From Bacteroidales bacterium (lineage in GTDB: Bacteria; Bacteroidota; Bacteroidia; Bacteroidales; JAADJA01), in contig JAIOZL010000043.1 in the NCBI GenBank assembly GCA_021740645.1, positions 1 through 41,527 on the forward strand: DNA of 41,527 nucleotides, read 5' to 3'. Position numbers and translations under genes: made by a program. The notes below the pieces were generated by a model. The model was not told the DNA's origin. It ran no database searches and saw only the letters and a list, made by a program, of their open reading frames with translations. How positions within the stretch are numbered: the stretch's first letter is position 1; every line of letters begins with the position of its first letter. Below are positions 1-9,932 of this stretch, piece after piece.

Positions 1-1
1 A

Positions 2-70
2 GTGTCCAGAAAAGCTTTTGGAATGGGTAGGCGTATGCCCATTGTGGCTAAATATCTCTCTAATGAATAA
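2..70 (+). CDS. 3' end of an unidentified CDS (partial)
   Basis: A reading frame is open from the window edge and stops at TAA 68-70, giving about 22 residues that end in GRRMPIVAKYLSNE. The basic and hydrophobic composition looks like a real protein C-terminus. It is too short to assign to a family, and its start lies outside the window. It could be a chance open frame. Confidence 0.35.
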   Translation: MSRKAFGMGRRMPIVAKYLSNE

Positions 71-370
71 GTGCTAAACTGCCCGGAATAACTATTCTAA
101 AAAATTTCATTTGTTTACTCTTTAATTATTGATGATTTAGATCATCGCTACTCATACCACTAAACATATAATTATACTAAGGATCAATTTGTTTGCTTCT
201 AACTTTAAAGGGGGCAAATTGATTTTCACCAATCATTTAGGGATGGGGCAATTAGGTATAATAAAATTGCGGTACCTGATATATAATCAGATATTCCAAT
301 AAATAATTTAGAGCAAACCATTTTTTCATATCGCCGTATAAGTTGCACAACCCATTAAAAAGAACGAATT
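71..370. other. Intergenic region upstream of the first hybrid kinase, with two inverted repeats
   Basis: No gene is visible in these 300 bases. Two inverted repeats stand out. GATGAT-TTAG-ATCATC occupies 131-146. A perfect 9-bp pair, ATCAATTTG (183-191) and CAAATTGAT (215-223), encloses about 23 nt that includes TAACTTTA. I see no promoter with both consensus boxes at the right spacing. The second pair could be an operator or a terminator-like stem for the upstream gene, but there is no T-run on the + strand. Confidence 0.4.
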
Positions 371-3300
371 ATGTCTACTGCTGAAATCCTTTCCAGCACT
401 GGGAATTTGATTGAATTACTCAGATCAGCCCCCAAAAACGGCCATGACAATGAGGCGCTAATTTCACAATTGATTGCTATTTGTGAAGAATTTAAACAAT
501 CATCAAAAAATGGTGGAAAATATAAGGTTCCTGAATCGAATTATTTCAAGCATATCCTGGATCAAATCCAGGCAGGAGTAATGATCATTGATTATGAAAC
601 CAATACCATTGAAGATATAAATGAAACCGGTTTAAAACTGGTTGGATCAAAAAAAGATGAAGTTGTTGGGAAGGTTTGTCATCATTTAGTTTGTCCGGCT
701 GACGCTGGCAAATGCCCAATTAAAGATCTTGGCAAAAAAATAGACAGAGCAGAAAAAGTAATTCTTTGTGGGAAAAAGAGAAGGATTCCAATTCTTAAGA
801 CAGTTAACGAGTTTGAATTGAATGGTAAAAAGAAATTAATTGAGACTTTTGTAGATATAACAGAATTAGCAGAAGTTAGGGAGAAAATATCCAATTCTGA
901 AAAGGAACTTTCTGAAATTTTTGAAGGAATTAATGATGCTGCCTACCTTTTTAGCGGCATGGGAAAATTTCTGAAAGTAAATAAAACAGGGTATGAGAGA
1001 TTAGGCTATACCCATGAAGAAATTTTAAATCTGGGACCAAAAGATATAGATGGCACATATGACCCTGCACAAATTAAACAGATTACCCGCCAGACATTAA
1101 AAGATGGGGGAAATACTTTTGAATCGGAACATATTACCAAACATGGTGAACGAATCCCTGTAGAAATAAGTTCAAGGCTCCTGACCATAAATGGGAAAAA
1201 AGCTGTTTTAGCAATAGTCAGGGATATCAGCGAGAGAAAAATACATGAAAAAAGAATTTTAGAAAGTGAAGCCAGGTTCAGGGAGCTCTTTGAAAGCATG
1301 ACCAATGGTGTGGCTATTTATAAAGCCTGGGGAAAGGGCGAAGATTTTATCTTTACAGATCTTAACACAGCAGGAGAAAACATTGAAAATGTAAAAAGAG
1401 AGGATATAATAGGGAAAAGACTTTCGCATATTTTTCCCAAAGCTAAGGAATGTGGGTTAATGGAGGTATTTTCAGAGGTTTGGAAAACCGGCAAACCAGC
1501 TATAATACCTAAAACTTTCTATGATGACGGCAGAATATCAGGCTGGCGCGAAAATAGGGTACATAGGTTGCCTTCGGGAGAAATTGTTTCCGTTTTTGAA
1601 GATGTAACAGAAAAAGTTGAATTAGAAAATAATCAGCTTAAATTAACGACTGCCATTGAGCAAAGTCCTATTTCTGTTGTAATAACTAATCTAAAGGGCG
1701 AAATTGAGTATGTTAATCCACATTTTACAACGTTAACAGGATATTCTCAGGATGAAGCCAAAGATAAAAATCCGCGGATACTCAAAACCGGCAACTTAAG
1801 TCAGGAGGTGTATAAAAATCTATGGGATACCATTTTGAGCGGTAAAAATTGGAAAGGCGAGTTTTTTAATAAAAAGAAAAACGGGGAAACATTCTGGGAA
1901 AAGGCGACTATTGGGCCAATTAGGAATATCAAAGGAGAAATAACTCATTTTATTGCCGTTAAGGAAGATATAACAAACCAGAAACAATCCGAAAAAAATC
2001 TTCAAATAGCACAAAATGAAAATGCCCAGTTTCTGGATACTGCGGCAGATGGGTTAAGAATTTTGGATAACTCAGGAACGATCCTGAAAGTAAATAATAA
2101 ATTCCTGGAAATGTCAGGACATACGGCAGAAGAAGTTGTAGGGAAAAAATGTCACGATATTACTGTAGATGAAGATTGCAATACATGTAACTGTTCGATT
2201 ACCAGAATAAAGAACGGGGAGGCACTCATTGAACGTGATGCTATTTTCAAACTTCGTAATGGAACAGAATTTTATGCAATATCAAGGTCAAAGCCATTTT
2301 TCGATGTGGATGGAAACCAGGTGGGAGTTATTCAAAACCTTAAGGATATTAGTGACCGGATAAAAGCAAAAAATGAACTAAAAAGCCAACTGGAGTTTGT
2401 ATCCACTTTGCTCGATACTATCCCAAGCCCGGTATTCTATAAAAATGCGAATGGCATATACACGGGATGCAATAAGGCTTTTGAGAAATTTCTTAATATG
2501 CCAAAAGACAAAATTATTGGCAAATCGGTGTATGATCTTCAACCGAAAGAAATAGCGAGTAAATATGAAGAAAAGGACAAGGAGTTAATTAACAACCCTG
2601 GTAAACAGAAATATGAATGGACCGTCAAAACAAAAAAGGATACTAATAATGTAATTTTTGATAAGGCCACATTTAAAAATACTGAAGGAAAGGTTGATGG
2701 CCTAATAGGAGTAATCACAGATATAAGTGATATTAAGAAAACAGAAGATCGATTGAGAAGAAGTCGTGAGAATTATAAAATGCTTATTAATAATATAGGT
2801 GAAGGCATTGGCATCACAGACTTAGATGAAAATTTTGTATTTTCAAATATCCTGGCTGATAAAATATTTGGTGTTGAGAAAGAAGGATTAAAAGGCCGTT
2901 CCATTCTTGATTTTATTGACCAAAAAAATTCAAAAAAGATTAGTAAAGAAACAAGTAAACGTTCAGCCGGTGAGATTTCCCGCTATGAAATAGAAATTAA
3001 CCGGCCTGATGGCGAAGTAAGAACCATTCTTGTAACTGCTACTCCGCACAAAGACGACAAGGGAGTTGTATCCGGAACCTTAGGGATTTTCCGGGATATA
3101 ACGGAACGTATCCAACAGGAAGAGGAGATTCGGATCAGTGAGCTAAAATATCGCTCGATCATCGATAACATGCAGGACGTTTATTACCGCTCAGATATGC
3201 ACGGAAACCTTATCATGGTAAGCCCATCGGGCATGAAGCTTCTCGGGTACGACACGATGGAGGATTTATTGGGCCGTAACATCATAAAAGATATGTTTTT

Positions 3301-4990
3301 GAGGCCAACCGAGAGTACTAAATTTATTAAAACATTGCGACAACAACGATCTGTTACCAATTATGAGATGGTACTCAAAACTAAAAAGGGTGATCCTGTT
3401 GTAGTACTTACCAGTAGTTCTTATTATTACGATAAAAAAAACAGGTTTGTAGGAGTTGAGGGAATTTTAACGGATATTACAAGCAGAAAGGAATATGAAA
3501 AGAAACTTAAAAAATCAAAAATAGATTCCGACAATGCCAATAAAGCAAAAAGCGAGTTCCTGGCAAATATGAGCCATGAGATCAGGACGCCTATGAATGC
3601 CATTCTTGGATTTACAGAATCCCTGTTTAATAAAGTGGAAGATGCCGGACAGAAAAAGATGCTTAAGTCGGTAATGTCAAGTGGGAACCTGTTGCTTTCA
3701 CTAATAAATGATATTTTGGATTTATCGAAGATTGAGGCCGGACGTTTGGAAATATCACCCCAACCTACCGACCTGGTGCACATCATGGAGGAGATCAGGG
3801 TTTTGTTTAACCAGAAGTTAAGCCAAAAAGGCCTTGCTATAAATTTGCAGGTGCAGGATGATTTCCCTGAATCGCTTAAACTGGATGAGATCCGAATTAA
3901 ACAAATTGTGTTCAACCTGGTGGGTAATGCAGTAAAATTTACCCATAAAGGATATATAGCCATTGAACTTGAGTTTATAAAGACTTCCGAAAACAAAGGG
4001 GTTTTAAAAATTCATATTAAAGATACGGGTATGGGAATACCTGCTTCACAACATAAGCAAATATTTGAAGCCTTCCGCCAACAAACCGGACAAGTCGACC
4101 GCCATCATCATGGGGTTGGGCTTGGCTTGGCCATTACCACAAAGCTGGTAACAAAAATGAATGGACATATTGACCTGGAAAGTAAGCCAGGTGTAGGTTC
4201 TACATTTTCAGTGATTTTAAACGATATTATGATTACCGATTTAAAACCAAAGATTGGCGATGATTCTGAATTTAAAACCAACATCCTTTTTAAACCAGCT
4301 AAAGTGCTGGTGGTTGACGATGTACAGTCCAATATTGATGTGATTTACTCTTATCTTGAGTCATCTGGACTTACTATGTTCAGTGCCGAAAGTGGTGAAC
4401 TGGCCATTGAAATACTGAACCACAACAAGCCAGACATTATCCTTACAGACATCAGGATGCCGGGTATGGGTGGTTTTGAATCAACAAAAAAGATTAAGGA
4501 AAACATCCTTACAAAGTCAATTCCGGTAATAGCTTATACTGCCTCAGTCCTTAGTTCTGACGAACTGATTAATTCTAATCTATTTGCGGGAGTGCTGTTT
4601 AAACCCGTATCAAAAAGGGAACTCTTTACCGAATTAGTAAAACACCTTGAATATACAACGATTCAGGAAAAAAATGAACAGCAGAAAACAGATTTGGCGG
4701 AATCAGAAAACCTTAACCCTGAAATAAAAGCAAAGCTCCCGCAGCTTGTTACTATACTTGAGCAAGAATATATTCCGGTTTGGGATGAAATTAAAAACAA
4801 ACTCATGCTATTTAAAATTGATGAGTTTGCTTCCAATCTGATTAATCTGTCAACCCAATTTAAAATTAAATTCCTTGAAATTTATTCCAATAAATTAAAG
4901 AGCGAGATAAAGTCGATGGATCTTGATGGCATGAACGAGACCCTGCAAATGTTTCCTGAGGTTATCACTAAGATTAAGTCATTCTGTTAA
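371..4990 (+). CDS. Hybrid sensor histidine kinase with eight PAS domains
   Basis: This 1539-aa protein has no obvious transmembrane segment, so it is probably a cytosolic sensor. I count eight PAS domains at roughly residues 57-166, 180-292, 303-416, 424-540, 552-665, 673-790, 801-915 and 926-1042. Most end in the usual DITxR/DISER-type linker. The HisKA dimerisation domain carries the phospho-acceptor His1069 (MSHEIRTPMN). The HATPase_c domain has an N box (NLVGNAVKF), G1 (DTGMGIP) and G2 (GVGLGLA). A receiver follows with Asp1360 (LTDIRMPGMGG). PAS1 (Cys103, Cys108, Cys115) and PAS5 (Cys594, Cys603, Cys606, Cys608) contain CH...C clusters that may bind metal or a cofactor (inference). A C-terminal helical tail of about 90 residues is shared with the kinase at 6149-9781. 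The start ATG follows the AATT context seen at other genes here. It is the first gene of the signalling block. Confidence 0.93.
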   Translation: MSTAEILSSTGNLIELLRSAPKNGHDNEALISQLIAICEEFKQSSKNGGKYKVPESNYFKHILDQIQAGVMIIDYETNTIEDINETGLKLVGSKKDEVVGKVCHHLVCPADAGKCPIKDLGKKIDRAEKVILCGKKRRIPILKTVNEFELNGKKKLIETFVDITELAEVREKISNSEKELSEIFEGINDAAYLFSGMGKFLKVNKTGYERLGYTHEEILNLGPKDIDGTYDPAQIKQITRQTLKDGGNTFESEHITKHGERIPVEISSRLLTINGKKAVLAIVRDISERKIHEKRILESEARFRELFESMTNGVAIYKAWGKGEDFIFTDLNTAGENIENVKREDIIGKRLSHIFPKAKECGLMEVFSEVWKTGKPAIIPKTFYDDGRISGWRENRVHRLPSGEIVSVFEDVTEKVELENNQLKLTTAIEQSPISVVITNLKGEIEYVNPHFTTLTGYSQDEAKDKNPRILKTGNLSQEVYKNLWDTILSGKNWKGEFFNKKKNGETFWEKATIGPIRNIKGEITHFIAVKEDITNQKQSEKNLQIAQNENAQFLDTAADGLRILDNSGTILKVNNKFLEMSGHTAEEVVGKKCHDITVDEDCNTCNCSITRIKNGEALIERDAIFKLRNGTEFYAISRSKPFFDVDGNQVGVIQNLKDISDRIKAKNELKSQLEFVSTLLDTIPSPVFYKNANGIYTGCNKAFEKFLNMPKDKIIGKSVYDLQPKEIASKYEEKDKELINNPGKQKYEWTVKTKKDTNNVIFDKATFKNTEGKVDGLIGVITDISDIKKTEDRLRRSRENYKMLINNIGEGIGITDLDENFVFSNILADKIFGVEKEGLKGRSILDFIDQKNSKKISKETSKRSAGEISRYEIEINRPDGEVRTILVTATPHKDDKGVVSGTLGIFRDITERIQQEEEIRISELKYRSIIDNMQDVYYRSDMHGNLIMVSPSGMKLLGYDTMEDLLGRNIIKDMFLRPTESTKFIKTLRQQRSVTNYEMVLKTKKGDPVVVLTSSSYYYDKKNRFVGVEGILTDITSRKEYEKKLKKSKIDSDNANKAKSEFLANMSHEIRTPMNAILGFTESLFNKVEDAGQKKMLKSVMSSGNLLLSLINDILDLSKIEAGRLEISPQPTDLVHIMEEIRVLFNQKLSQKGLAINLQVQDDFPESLKLDEIRIKQIVFNLVGNAVKFTHKGYIAIELEFIKTSENKGVLKIHIKDTGMGIPASQHKQIFEAFRQQTGQVDRHHHGVGLGLAITTKLVTKMNGHIDLESKPGVGSTFSVILNDIMITDLKPKIGDDSEFKTNILFKPAKVLVVDDVQSNIDVIYSYLESSGLTMFSAESGELAIEILNHNKPDIILTDIRMPGMGGFESTKKIKENILTKSIPVIAYTASVLSSDELINSNLFAGVLFKPVSKRELFTELVKHLEYTTIQEKNEQQKTDLAESENLNPEIKAKLPQLVTILEQEYIPVWDEIKNKLMLFKIDEFASNLINLSTQFKIKFLEIYSNKLKSEIKSMDLDGMNETLQMFPEVITKIKSFC

Positions 4991-5019
4991 AAATCAGCTT
5001 ATTTAATTTATTGAGAGTT

Positions 5020-6141
5020 ATGGAAATTCAATTTATAAAATCAGGTTCAATCAGCGAGCTAAAAAAGGCACTTGCAACCCTCTTAAAAAACAAGTCGGTT
5101 AAGTCTATTTTGATGCTTGCCTGCGATGAAAATAACTATTTACCATCCACCTTGGATCCCGTATTGAAAAATGTTAAAGTACCCATAATTGGTGGCATCT
5201 TCCCCGGCATCATTTACGAAGCTCAAAAGCTTATGAAAGGGACGATACTGGCCGGATTACCTGAAAAACTGGAAACAAATATTTTAAAGAACATCAGCAA
5301 TATTGAGGACGAAGATTACCTCTCCCTAACAAATTTTGATTTTGATTTTGATAAGACAAAAACCATATTAATGTTTGTGGATGGGTTCTCCCAAAAAATA
5401 GGTAAATTGATTGAATCCCTCTTCTTCAATTATGGCCTTGCTTACAATTATCTTGGAGGAGGTGCAGGGTCACTTTCAATGGAACAATCTCCATGCGTGG
5501 TTACCAATGAAGGCCTGCTTACCGATTCAGCGATATTGGCCTATAGTTGTATTGAAACCGGCATTGGTGTAAAGCACGGTTGGAATAGCATCGCAGGACC
5601 TTTTAAAATTACGGGGGCAAAAAACAACATTATCATAAGCCTTGATTTCAGGCCTGCCTTTGAAGTGTATAAGGAGGTGGTAGATTTACATTCAAAGAAA
5701 CAAATTACATCCGAAAACTTCTTTGAAATATCAAAGTCTTTTCCTTTTGGTATTACTAAACTAAATGCTGAAAAAGTTGTGCGTGACCCGATTAAGGTCG
5801 ACAACTATAATAATATTATTTGTGTGGGTGAATTGAATGAAGGATCGTATGTTCACATTTTAACAGGCAATAATGCATCCCTCATTAACGCTGCGAGGGA
5901 AGCAAAAAAACAAAGTATACAATCTTTGGGGAAAGAAAAATTTATAGGATTTACCCTTTTTGTGGATTGCATTTCGAGGGTGCTGTTTCTTGAACAGGAA
6001 TTTGAAAAAGAAGTTCAGGCAATACAGGGCGATATTAATCCCACATTAGGAGCTTTAACTTTAGGAGAAATTGCCAATAATGGTAAAGATTATCTTGAAT
6101 TTTATAATAAAACATCGGTAGTAGGAAGTTTTAAATTTTGA
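5020..6141 (+). CDS. FIST N/C domain sensory protein
   Basis: This protein of about 373 aa has the two-part FIST architecture. The N-terminal part includes the conserved stretch VPIIGGIFPG near residues 65-75. The C-terminal part ends with the typical GALTLGEIANNG...LEFYNKTSVVG pattern. FIST proteins are proposed small-ligand sensors, possibly for amino acids, and usually sit next to kinases or methyl-accepting proteins. That fits here: it lies 29 bp after one hybrid kinase and 7 bp before another. I chose the ATG at 5020 over an in-frame TTG at 5011, because TTG starts are rare and the ATG has a TT-rich upstream context like its neighbours. It has no enzymatic motif. It probably feeds a ligand signal into the downstream kinase (inference from synteny). 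Confidence 0.88.
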   Translation: MEIQFIKSGSISELKKALATLLKNKSVKSILMLACDENNYLPSTLDPVLKNVKVPIIGGIFPGIIYEAQKLMKGTILAGLPEKLETNILKNISNIEDEDYLSLTNFDFDFDKTKTILMFVDGFSQKIGKLIESLFFNYGLAYNYLGGGAGSLSMEQSPCVVTNEGLLTDSAILAYSCIETGIGVKHGWNSIAGPFKITGAKNNIIISLDFRPAFEVYKEVVDLHSKKQITSENFFEISKSFPFGITKLNAEKVVRDPIKVDNYNNIICVGELNEGSYVHILTGNNASLINAAREAKKQSIQSLGKEKFIGFTLFVDCISRVLFLEQEFEKEVQAIQGDINPTLGALTLGEIANNGKDYLEFYNKTSVVGSFKF

Positions 6142-6148
6142 AGGATAT

Positions 6149-9100
6149 ATGAAACCTAAAAACTCACCGGAAGAATTACAAATATTTTTTGAAATAGCCA
6201 TGCTTATTGGTACAGACCTAGAGCTCAACGACATGATTTCAAAAAGTTTGCTTGGATATCTTCGCAAATTAAACCTCACTGCAGGAGCCATTTTCCAGTT
6301 CCAGATTGATGGTACTAAAGTGAAATATGAAATGATCCAGGCAATACCATTAAACACTTCAAGGAATGATGCCTTTAGAAAGGCTGTGGATACGATACCT
6401 ATAGAACTAGATGATATTGACCACTTCAGTTATATTTCTCAATTGCCAGAAATACATAACGAGGAGGATAGCTTTTCTTATGTTATCATGGAATTACCCA
6501 ACTTCGGGCTAATTACCCTTGTAAAAAATTCAGGGGTATTCTCCTCACAATTGGTGGCTTCAATTAAGGTCGTAAATCAAAAACTGGCCAATGCTGCAAA
6601 TTCATGCTTAAATAAAAGTAAACTTGAAAATAGTGAAAAAAGGTACAGAGATTTAATAGAATTATTACCCGAAATGATTTGTGAAATTGATTTAAACGGG
6701 AATATTAAATTCGCAAATAAGTATTCAATAAAAAAATTCGGATACGACGAATCGGTAATAAGTAATGGATTTTCTGCATTTCAGTTATTTGCACCTGCGG
6801 AAAGACGCAGAGTAAAAGTGCGGTTTCAGAAGCTCTTAACAGCAGATATAAAGGTTCCAAATGAATACATAGCCATTAAACAAAATGGGGAGGAATTCCC
6901 GGTTTTAGTATACACCAACTTGATAAAATCCAATAACAAAACAGTAGGGATCAGGGGGGTAATGATTGATATTTCTGAGCGCAAAAAACATGAACATCAG
7001 CTCAAAATGGGCAAAGAAAGGTTAGAGATGGCCTTGCTGGGGAGTGATGCTGGCTTATGGGACTGGGATATAAAATCGGGGTATATATACCGCAGCGACC
7101 GATGGGCAGAAATGCTCGGATACAATCCCGGGGAAATAGAAAATAAGGTTTCTGTTTGGGAAAAGATCATTCACCCGGATGACATCCCCACAGTAATGGA
7201 TAATTTAAACAGGCATTTGAACGGAGAAACGGAACTTTATCAAACAGAACACAGGGTAAGAACTAAAAGCGGTATTTGGAAATGGATACTGGATACCGGA
7301 AGAGTAACCCAACGGGATAAAGAGAACAAACCAACCCGGGCTGTTGGAACTCATATCGATATTAGTGATAGAAAAGCCGTAGAGTTTGAGTTACAAAAGC
7401 AAAGGGAATTACTCGAAAGTTCGCTCCGGCAGCAGGAAATCATATCTCAAATTTCGTTGAACTTCAATAATATTAAAAATTTTAATAACCAGGTAAACAA
7501 TGCAATAAAGATTATCGGACATCATACAAACGTGAGCAGGGTGTATATTTTCGAAAACTCCAAATATAATATTTATACATCCAATACATACGAATGGTGC
7601 AATAAAGACATCCCCTCTCAAAAATACAAATTTCAAAAGGTACCCTATGATGAGATGGTTTCGTGGTATCGGATACTTGGGAATAAAGGCAAGCTAATTT
7701 CTGAAAACATATATGAATTACCCGATGATATTGTCAGAATATTAGAACCTCAGGGAACACAGGCAATTGCAGTTTATTCTATTATTGTTAAAGGGGAGTT
7801 TTTTGGATTTATTGGTTTTGATGAATGCACCAATAAAAGGTATTGGAAGAAATCAGAGCTGGATCTTCTAAAAACAATCGCGAGCATTATCTCAAATGCC
7901 TTCGAACGCGAACTAACCAACAGATCATTGGTGGAAAGTGAAGCAAAAAACCTGGCTATTCTGGAATCTATCCCTGATATATTGTTCCATTTTAATAGTG
8001 TGGGTAAATTCCTAAACTATAAATCTGCAAAAAAAGATGATGTTTTCCTAAGGCCGGATGAAGTAAAAAATAAAGATGTATTCGACATCTTTGATTCAGA
8101 ATTAGCGGAGAAAATGATGAAAGCCATCAATACCTGCCTCGAATCAGAAAGTTATATGCTTGAGTTTCAGTTGGAAGTTGATGCAAGAAAACGGGATTAT
8201 GAAGCAAATTTTTCGAAAATGAACAGGCAGGAAGTCATTGCAATAGTTAGGGATGTATCCGAACGAAAAGAATATGAACGCAAACTAAACAGTGAAAAGG
8301 ATAAAGCGGAAAAAGCGAACCAGGCGAAAACCGAGTTTTTGGCAAACATGAGCCACGAAATCAGAACACCTATGAATGCGATTCTGGGTTTTAGTGAATC
8401 ATTGTATCACAAAATTGAAGATGAGCAACACAAAAAAATGCTAAATTCAATTTTAAACAGTGGGAAAGGATTGCTTGCAATCATTAACGACATTTTAGAT
8501 ATGTCGAAAATTGAAGCAGGAAAACTTAAAGTGGAACTTTTACCTATTGACATAAACTCCACAGTCAAAGAAATTATTGAGATATTTACCGAAAAAGCTG
8601 AAAGAAAAGGTATAAACATTACCATGAAATCAACTGATTTGGTTCCTGATCTTCTTATGCTTGATGAAATCCATATCAGGCAGGTTTTGATTAACCTCAT
8701 TGGCAATGCTATTAAGTTTACGGATATTGGGTTTATCCACATCGACATTGATTTTAAGTCGAATAACAATAAGACGGGAAATCTCATCTTAAAAGTTTCA
8801 GACACAGGTATTGGAATACCCAAAGACCAGCAAAAACTTATCTTTTCAGCATTCCATCAGGAAAGTCAAAATATAAATAAATCCTATGGTGGGACTGGCT
8901 TAGGACTGGCTATTGTGAAGAAAACCCTGGATGTCCTTAACGGGGACATTTCCGTTTCCAGTCAAAAGGGAAAAGGGTCGGAATTCACCGTTGTTCTCCA
9001 CAATGTAGCTATTTCAGAATACAAACATTCCAAACCGCCAAAAACTAAAGAAAAGGAAAATGGTCAACAAGAAGTTATCTATGAAAACGCGACAATGTTG

Positions 9101-9781
9101 GTTGTAGATGATGTAAAATTAAATATTGATGCCATTAAAGCCTTGTTGAAATCTTCTGGCATTAATTTCCTGGAAGCCGAAAATGCTGAGATCGCTCTCG
9201 AAATTTTAAATCATACAATCCCTGATATCATCTTTATGGATTTAAGGATGCCTGGTATGGATGGTTTTGACCTTGCAAAAATTATAAAAAACAAGGATGA
9301 ATTAGCACATATCCCCATAATAGCTTTTACAGCTTCGGTTTATTCAAATGAAAAGAAAAAACTACTCAATTCAGGACTTTTTAGTGGTTTAATGTATAAA
9401 CCCATTGACAAGCAGTCTGTTTGCAATACCTTGCGTAATTATCTTCCGCATAAGATTGTTGAGCACAAGGTGGATACTGAGCCCGTGATAAAACATGAAT
9501 ACAGTGCAATTGCGCTAGAAAAGATACCAGAGTTAACCAAAATTCTAAACGATTCATACATTGACAAATGGAAGGAAATTAAGGACAAATTGGTAATCTT
9601 TAAAATTGAAGAATTCCTGTCGATGCTATTATCAGAGGGAGAAAAATTTGAAATGCCCTTATTGACAGATTATTCTGCACAGGTCAAAAAAGATCTCGAA
9701 ATATTTGACCTGGATAAAGTGGAAAAGAAAATCCAGGCTTTCCCTGAATTAATTGAAGAAATAGAAAATTTAAAATTATAA
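6149..9781 (+). CDS. Hybrid sensor histidine kinase (GAF-like, PAS, GAF, PAS, HisKA, HATPase, REC)
   Basis: This 1210-aa protein starts with a GAF-like domain of about 150 residues, as is common in kinases next to FIST genes. PAS domains follow at about 163-275 and 285-405; the second has the PAS_3 WDWD...HPDD pattern. A GAF domain lies at about 420-590 and another PAS at about 600-715. HisKA carries His736 (MSHEIRTPMN). HATPase_c has NLIGNAIKF, DTGIGIP and GTGLGLAI. The receiver has Asp1031 (FMDLRMPGMDG). The last 100 residues match the tail of the kinase at 371-4990 (helical, no HPt histidine). It starts 7 bp after the FIST stop with AAGGAT just upstream, so the two are almost certainly co-translated. 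It is predicted to be cytosolic. Confidence 0.93.
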   Translation: MKPKNSPEELQIFFEIAMLIGTDLELNDMISKSLLGYLRKLNLTAGAIFQFQIDGTKVKYEMIQAIPLNTSRNDAFRKAVDTIPIELDDIDHFSYISQLPEIHNEEDSFSYVIMELPNFGLITLVKNSGVFSSQLVASIKVVNQKLANAANSCLNKSKLENSEKRYRDLIELLPEMICEIDLNGNIKFANKYSIKKFGYDESVISNGFSAFQLFAPAERRRVKVRFQKLLTADIKVPNEYIAIKQNGEEFPVLVYTNLIKSNNKTVGIRGVMIDISERKKHEHQLKMGKERLEMALLGSDAGLWDWDIKSGYIYRSDRWAEMLGYNPGEIENKVSVWEKIIHPDDIPTVMDNLNRHLNGETELYQTEHRVRTKSGIWKWILDTGRVTQRDKENKPTRAVGTHIDISDRKAVEFELQKQRELLESSLRQQEIISQISLNFNNIKNFNNQVNNAIKIIGHHTNVSRVYIFENSKYNIYTSNTYEWCNKDIPSQKYKFQKVPYDEMVSWYRILGNKGKLISENIYELPDDIVRILEPQGTQAIAVYSIIVKGEFFGFIGFDECTNKRYWKKSELDLLKTIASIISNAFERELTNRSLVESEAKNLAILESIPDILFHFNSVGKFLNYKSAKKDDVFLRPDEVKNKDVFDIFDSELAEKMMKAINTCLESESYMLEFQLEVDARKRDYEANFSKMNRQEVIAIVRDVSERKEYERKLNSEKDKAEKANQAKTEFLANMSHEIRTPMNAILGFSESLYHKIEDEQHKKMLNSILNSGKGLLAIINDILDMSKIEAGKLKVELLPIDINSTVKEIIEIFTEKAERKGINITMKSTDLVPDLLMLDEIHIRQVLINLIGNAIKFTDIGFIHIDIDFKSNNNKTGNLILKVSDTGIGIPKDQQKLIFSAFHQESQNINKSYGGTGLGLAIVKKTLDVLNGDISVSSQKGKGSEFTVVLHNVAISEYKHSKPPKTKEKENGQQEVIYENATMLVVDDVKLNIDAIKALLKSSGINFLEAENAEIALEILNHTIPDIIFMDLRMPGMDGFDLAKIIKNKDELAHIPIIAFTASVYSNEKKKLLNSGLFSGLMYKPIDKQSVCNTLRNYLPHKIVEHKVDTEPVIKHEYSAIALEKIPELTKILNDSYIDKWKEIKDKLVIFKIEEFLSMLLSEGEKFEMPLLTDYSAQVKKDLEIFDLDKVEKKIQAFPELIEEIENLKL

Positions 9782-9866
9782 TAACTTAAACAAAGAAATT
9801 TGCGTATAAAAATCAAAGAATTGAAATAGCTGATAAAACAGCATAGCTTACGATAGAATGAGAATT

Positions 9867-9893
9867 ATGAAAAAAAGATTGATTGTCGGATAA
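9867..9893 (+). other. Eight-codon mini-ORF between kinase genes
   Basis: ATG at 9867 follows AGAATT, the same context as several real starts in this window, and encodes MKKRLIVG before TAA. It lies in the 151-bp gap before the receiver-kinase gene. It could be a short leader ORF, the remnant of a lost gene start, or chance. Nothing else is visible in this gap. Confidence 0.15.
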
Positions 9894-9932
9894 CAAGACA
9901 GAAAATATTTGTTTGAACCCAAAAGAAATGCA

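Noticed and set aside
3427..3996. Minus-strand open frame of 189 codons inside the first hybrid kinase
   Set aside because: It lies opposite the conserved HisKA/HATPase coding sequence and shows no domain. It is a shadow frame.
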